NCBI GenBank assembly: GCA_045614505.1
Contig: JAZLDA010000095.1
Coordinates: forward strand, 1 to 16,180
Direction: 5' to 3'
Origin: SIG607 sp045614505
GTDB lineage: Bacteria > Bacillota > Clostridia > Oscillospirales > Acutalibacteraceae
Length of the DNA stretch: 16,180 nucleotides
Shown here: in pieces, positions 12,892-16,180 of the stretch
How positions within the stretch are numbered: the stretch's first letter is position 1
Layout of the letters: each line of letters opens with the position of its first letter
Made by a program: the position numbers and the translations under genes
Notes under the pieces: generated by a model
Databases searched by the model: none
The model's input: only the letters and a program-made list of their open reading frames with translations
Told to the model about the DNA's origin: nothing

Positions 12892-14640
12892 TTAATTGCC
12901 TGCTAAATGCAATTTTATTGCAGCCAGGTCGGTGGAGGAAATTGTACCGTCGCAGTCAAAGTCCGCCATACAGTAAAGAGAATAAAAATCATTATCCGGA
13001 TTAATCAATACAAACTTTAGGGAAGCAAGGTCGCTTGTGTTTATATCTCCGTCAAGGTTGATATCTCCCGCAATGGCGCTTTTGCTATATCCCGACGGAT
13101 AGGTAACAGTAATGTTTTCTCCCTCTGCCTTAACCGTAAAGGTCCAGTCAATAGTGAAGCCGCCGTCGGTCCACATAGCACCGCATACGTTGTTTTCATC
13201 ACAGGAGAAGGGCACAAATTCAGTGGCGGTAAGGTTCTCGCTTGTGCCGTCTGTATATGTTATTTTAATTGTTGCTTTTTCTCCCGATAAGCTGCCAAGG
13301 TCTGAAAGAATTTCGGTTGACTGTACCGTTTTGTCACCTATAAGGCTTGTGAATTCTCCCTTGAAGGAATCAAGTCTTACATAGCAGGGATTTTCACCCT
13401 CGGCTTCTATGGTGCTGTCGATATAAAAACTGTAGTTATGACCCTTGAAGCGGAAAATCTGGGGAGTGTCAGCACTGCATTCACCATTAACGGTGACTCT
13501 GACGTTTTCTCCCGAGGCAAAGGTGAATTCGATTTCACTGCCTCTTAGTGAAACTGTGCTTCCTATGGGGAAAGAGTCTCTTTTATTGCCTGAAGAAATA
13601 AGGGAAACTGCTGCACAGGTCTCATAAACTGAATTTTCCCATACTGCATAGGCTGTGTATGTCACATCCCCTGCAGTATCGGTTATAAATGAATCGTCAA
13701 AGTTTATTATTTCACCGTTACTGAATGTAGCTTTGTTTTCAGTGCTCCATCCGTCCTTTGTGTACCACTTGTTATCGCTGTTGCGCTTTATATTCCAGCC
13801 GGCAAGCACACAGGCGTCTCTGTCAAAATTAGGGGAGGAAAGGGAAAACTCACTGCCGTATGGAACAGTAAAGCTATCAGCTTTTCCGCTTCCGCCGTTA
13901 GCGTCATAAGAAAAAGTATATGTATTATCTTCAGGACGGTTTCCGTAAAGTTCGTTAAACCATTTTTCGGTAGGCTGAACAATGTGGGTGACCTTTCTGC
14001 CTCTGCCGGTGAGCTGTGCAGAGTTAAATTCGGCATAGGTACGCTTTGTTATACGCACAAGACCCTTGCCGTCTCCGTTACCCTCAAGATAGGTGATATG
14101 TGTATCATTATACGCGAGAATTATCATAGAATGTCCGTCACTGCCGTAATAAGAGCCGTCGGATTTAGGGGAGGTACGAATGTATGCTCCCGGACGGATA
14201 TCGTTATCTTTCAGCAACTTATAAGTCATTTTACTGGCGCCCTTGCCTACAGCTATGTAACAGTTTTTAAGTGCGTCGCCGCGGTGAACATATTCACCGA
14301 AGAGCTTATTAAAAGCACCGTTAGAATAAATGAAACAGGTCCAGCCGTATGTTTGAGTTTTTCTTGAGGTGCTATACATATAATAAGGGTCGTTCATTGA
14401 AACTCTGAAGCCCAACGGCATAGAAACCTCTTTTGTGCGTTTTGAATCTTTATAAAGGTCGATATCGCCTGCAAATAAATCATCCAGCGCCTTGGCAAAG
14501 GCGGGATTATCGGTATAGTCACTTCCCCTTACCTGACTCGGGGAGGTCCACTGCACCCAAGCATTGGCAGGTATAGCGGTAACAAGCATTGTAACCATTA
14601 TTAAAATTGCGGTCAAAACCGACAGAATTCTCTTTTTCAA
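12892..14640 (-). CDS. Secreted papain-fold-like protein with B-repeat and dockerin
   Basis: The 582-residue secreted protein has a signal peptide (1-27, cleaved after ANA). A poorly conserved domain (about 30-235) looks like a papain-fold cysteine peptidase or CHAP amidase: Cys102 in GWTCFIYSNGAF, His170 in SDGHSMIILAY and Glu186/Asn188 in YLEGNGDG are in the right order. I do not recognise its exact family. Next comes a long B-repeat (about 240-345, DNKWYTKDGWSTE loop, ending YAVW), then about 165 residues of beta-rich unknown sequence (about 346-515). A type I dockerin follows (about 520-580, loops DINLDGDINTSD and DFDCDGTISSTD). The start is TTG at 14640 with AAGGAG eight bases upstream; no better start exists. 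It has its own promoter and terminator, and is an architectural paralogue of the gene at 11389-12639. Confidence 0.82.
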   Translation of the reverse strand: MKKRILSVLTAILIMVTMLVTAIPANAWVQWTSPSQVRGSDYTDNPAFAKALDDLFAGDIDLYKDSKRTKEVSMPLGFRVSMNDPYYMYSTSRKTQTYGWTCFIYSNGAFNKLFGEYVHRGDALKNCYIAVGKGASKMTYKLLKDNDIRPGAYIRTSPKSDGSYYGSDGHSMIILAYNDTHITYLEGNGDGKGLVRITKRTYAEFNSAQLTGRGRKVTHIVQPTEKWFNELYGNRPEDNTYTFSYDANGGSGKADSFTVPYGSEFSLSSPNFDRDACVLAGWNIKRNSDNKWYTKDGWSTENKATFSNGEIINFDDSFITDTAGDVTYTAYAVWENSVYETCAAVSLISSGNKRDSFPIGSTVSLRGSEIEFTFASGENVRVTVNGECSADTPQIFRFKGHNYSFYIDSTIEAEGENPCYVRLDSFKGEFTSLIGDKTVQSTEILSDLGSLSGEKATIKITYTDGTSENLTATEFVPFSCDENNVCGAMWTDGGFTIDWTFTVKAEGENITVTYPSGYSKSAIAGDINLDGDINTSDLASLKFVLINPDNDFYSLYCMADFDCDGTISSTDLAAIKLHLAGN

Positions 14641-14678
14641 AACAAAAACTCCTTAAATTTATATGTAACAACGAGGAT

Positions 14679-14707
14679 ATATTACCACATATCGCAAAAA
14701 TAATCAA
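14679..14707 (-). promoter_or_regulatory. Promoter of the 582-residue dockerin gene
   Basis: TTGATT (14707-14702), 17 bases and TAATAT (14684-14679) on the minus strand, about 40 bp before the TTG start. It is weaker than the promoter of its downstream paralogue. TGTAAC/TGTAAT words on the plus strand at 14735 and 14756 (21 bp apart) lie upstream, but this stretch is very AT-rich. Confidence 0.6.
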
Positions 14708-14773
14708 TGTGAAAAATGCACAAAAATTAAAAAATGTAACCGAGAATTTACAATTTGTAATAATCTTCCCACG

Positions 14774-14811
14774 AAAAAACAATAAGCGCCCCGAAAAAAC
14801 CGAGCGCTTAT
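14774..14811 (-). terminator. Terminator of truB-ribF
   Basis: Minus strand: ATAAGCGC (14811-14804) and GCGCTTAT (14789-14782) form an 8-bp stem with a 14-base loop. A T-rich tail follows, containing TTTTTT (14779-14774). It begins six bases past the ribF stop. Confidence 0.85.
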
Positions 14812-14816
14812 GATTA

Positions 14817-15683
14817 TTACTTACCATTTATTATATTAAGAATTGTTTCTTTATCTTTTTCTATTGCTTCTTTAAGCTCATTAAGTGTTGAGAATTTTTT
14901 TTCTTCTCTTATAAATTCCAGCAAATGAAGGCTGACGGTACTCCCGTATAAATCTCCGTTGTAATTAAACAGGTAGGTTTCGCACAGGGGAGCTTTTATG
15001 GGGTATGTAGGGCGCACGCCGATATTTGTCATACCGAAATACTGTATACCGTCAATAACCGTCCTTGTTAAATAAACTCCGTATTTTACCCGAGCTTTCT
15101 TTTCGGGATAGCACTGGTTGAAGGTGGGGAAATCAATAGTACGCCCGCGCTTGTCTCCGTGAAGGACCTGCGCCGTTATGGGGAAGCCTGCAGGCAAAAG
15201 GGAAACGGCTTCTTTCGTTTTGCCGTCCTTTAAAAGCTGTCTTATACGGCTGCTGGAAACGGGCTCGCCGTCTACCGTGACCTTATCCATAACCATAAGA
15301 GATATACCTTTTTCTTTACAAAGCTTAGATAGAAGTGCAGTGTCTCCCTTGCCGCCTTTACCGAAGGTGTAGTTATATCCGCATACAATAACCTTCGGGT
15401 CATACTTGTTAACGAGAGAACTGAAAAAATCCTCAGGGGAGATATCCTTTACTTCGGGGAAATCGATATAATCAATTTTCTCTATTCCCGCCTTCTTTAT
15501 AAGTGCGGTTTTTAAGGGCTCGTCTGTAAGGATAATTCCTTCTTCATTGAAAAACGATTTCGGGGGAACTCTGAAGGCGACAGCAACAGGAGTAAAACCG
15601 CTTTCTGCGGCGGCGCTCAGCACTGCTTTGTGACCTGCGTGAACACCGTCAAAGGTGCCCAGTGCAACAGCTGTCTTTTTCAT
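14817..15683 (-). CDS. ribF: Bifunctional riboflavin kinase/FAD synthetase
   Basis: RibF phosphorylates riboflavin to FMN and adenylylates FMN to FAD in the cytosol. The 288-residue product is slightly shorter than the usual 305-315 but has both domains. The N-terminal FAD synthetase (about 1-160) has GTFDGVHAGH at 9-18 (HxGH-type nucleotidyltransferase motif), VCGYNYTFGKGGKGD and PVSSSRIRQLL. The C-terminal riboflavin kinase (about 165-285) has GDKRGRTIDFPTFN (the Thr/Asn metal site), YGVYLTR, NIGVRPTY and ETYLFNYNGDLYG. The start ATG has AAGGAGG six bases upstream. It follows truB by 15 bp, as in the common rbfA-truB-ribF order, and ends at a terminator. No FMN riboswitch is seen; none is expected inside this operon. 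Confidence 0.95.
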   Translation of the reverse strand: MKKTAVALGTFDGVHAGHKAVLSAAAESGFTPVAVAFRVPPKSFFNEEGIILTDEPLKTALIKKAGIEKIDYIDFPEVKDISPEDFFSSLVNKYDPKVIVCGYNYTFGKGGKGDTALLSKLCKEKGISLMVMDKVTVDGEPVSSSRIRQLLKDGKTKEAVSLLPAGFPITAQVLHGDKRGRTIDFPTFNQCYPEKKARVKYGVYLTRTVIDGIQYFGMTNIGVRPTYPIKAPLCETYLFNYNGDLYGSTVSLHLLEFIREEKKFSTLNELKEAIEKDKETILNIINGK

Positions 15684-15698
15684 AATTTCCCTCCTTCG

Positions 15699-16180
15699 CT
15701 ATATAGGATTAACAAGGCATTTTATTCTTATCTCTTTATTTTCACCGTCGGCATATCCTATACCGATAAATGTGCCAGCGAATTTTATTCGGTAACATTC
15801 CCCGTCGGTAATACCTGCCTTTAGCCTTTCAAAGCTCAGCTTTCCGCCATTAGAGAAGCGTTTTGCCTGCTTCTCACTGACGAAAATTTCGGGCAAGTGA
15901 CCAACTGCTGATTCTTCGCTTAATAAATGTTCGGTTATGTTTTCTTCGGTAAGTCTGTCCAAGTCGACGCATTGCTCAAGGGAAAAGGCGGCGGTCTTTG
16001 TGCGCACAAGGGCTGTCAGTGTGGCGCCACATCCGAGAAACTCGCCTATATCCCTGCAAAGGGAGCGGATATAGGTTCCCTTAGAACAACTTACATCGAT
16101 TTTAAAGGACTTGTCCGCATCATTGAATTCCAGCAATTTAATGGAATGAACAGTGATTTCGCGGGGCTCAACCTCGATTT
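15699..16180 (-). CDS. truB: tRNA pseudouridine(55) synthase, C-terminal part
   Basis: TruB makes pseudouridine 55 in the T-loop of tRNAs. The window holds only the last 160 codons; the reading frame stays open to the right edge (…EVEPREITVHSIKLLEF), so the start and catalytic Asp are outside. Visible family motifs are REITVHSIKLL, the core FKIDVSCSKGTYIRSLCRDIGEFLGCGATLTALVRTKTAAF (given here only as a landmark for residues around 20-60 of the visible part) in shortened form CSKGTYIRSL, and the C-terminal TruB/PUA-like segment with RFSNGGKL and YRIKF. The stop TAG is 15 bp before ribF. A start at the TTG at 16136 would be wrong because it cuts a conserved domain. Confidence 0.94.
   Translation of the reverse strand, partial: IEVEPREITVHSIKLLEFNDADKSFKIDVSCSKGTYIRSLCRDIGEFLGCGATLTALVRTKTAAFSLEQCVDLDRLTEENITEHLLSEESAVGHLPEIFVSEKQAKRFSNGGKLSFERLKAGITDGECYRIKFAGTFIGIGYADGENKEIRIKCLVNPI

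Noticed and set aside
14735..14761. WalR box upstream of the 582-residue dockerin gene
   Set aside because: TGTAAC and TGTAAT are 21 bp apart but on the opposite strand to the gene, and the stretch is so AT-rich that such words are expected.
1..16180. CRISPR array, tRNA or rRNA genes, insertion sequences, phage genes
   Set aside because: No regularly spaced identical repeats, no cloverleaf or rRNA signature words, and no transposase or phage protein motifs were found on either strand.

Overview
The window looks like a piece of chromosome from an anaerobic Gram-positive gut-type Clostridia, most plausibly an Oscillospirales/Ruminococcaceae-like lineage. This is inferred from the low-to-moderate GC, strong AGGAGG ribosome binding sites, consensus TTGACA/TATAAT promoters, the truB-ribF and rpsF-ssb-rpsR housekeeping orders, and two secreted proteins ending in type I dockerins (the cellulosome attachment module). 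No phage, plasmid, CRISPR, rRNA or tRNA features were seen.

Layout. (1) Positions 12-1140, minus strand: the rpsF-ssb-rpsR operon (S6, SSB, S18), with a consensus promoter and a structured leader that can pair with the rpsF Shine-Dalgarno. (2) 1164-1981, plus strand: a divergently transcribed multi-membrane-span protein, possibly YhfC-like, with its own consensus promoter. Its 3' end runs into a palindrome-packed, MITE-like block (about 1961-2146), followed by a bidirectional terminator. (3) 2231-4288, minus: a U32-family protein of the RlhA type (23S rRNA hydroxylase). (4) 4362-6491, plus: a promoter, a 120-nt structured leader that is not a recognisable M-box, the magnesium channel gene mgtE, and a small CYTH-domain phosphohydrolase. 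(5) 6502-11342, plus: a tight four-gene operon of alpha/beta hydrolase, membrane-anchored MurF-like ligase, D-Ala-D-Ala ligase and a cation-diffusion-facilitator exporter, closed by a bidirectional terminator. (6) 11389-14640, minus: two separately transcribed secreted papain-fold proteins (one NlpC/P60-like, one less recognisable), each with InlB-type B-repeats and a C-terminal dockerin. (7) 14817-16180, minus: ribF and the 3' part of truB, which runs off the right edge.

How they work together. The Mur-ligase/Ddl pair makes and transfers D-Ala-D-Ala for peptidoglycan precursor synthesis, apparently at the membrane, and travels with a hydrolase and a metal exporter. The two dockerin proteins probably act outside the cell on peptidoglycan or proteins and may be displayed on a cellulosome-like scaffold. 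Upstream of the NlpC/P60 gene lies a series of GTAAC repeats at helical spacing that resembles a WalR (cell-wall stress regulator) box. MgtE and the CDF protein are cation transporters in unrelated operons.

The points most worth following up are the mgtE leader with mutually exclusive pairings around its Shine-Dalgarno, the 186-bp palindromic element at the end of the 252-codon gene, the phased GTAAC operator, and the membrane-fused MurF module.
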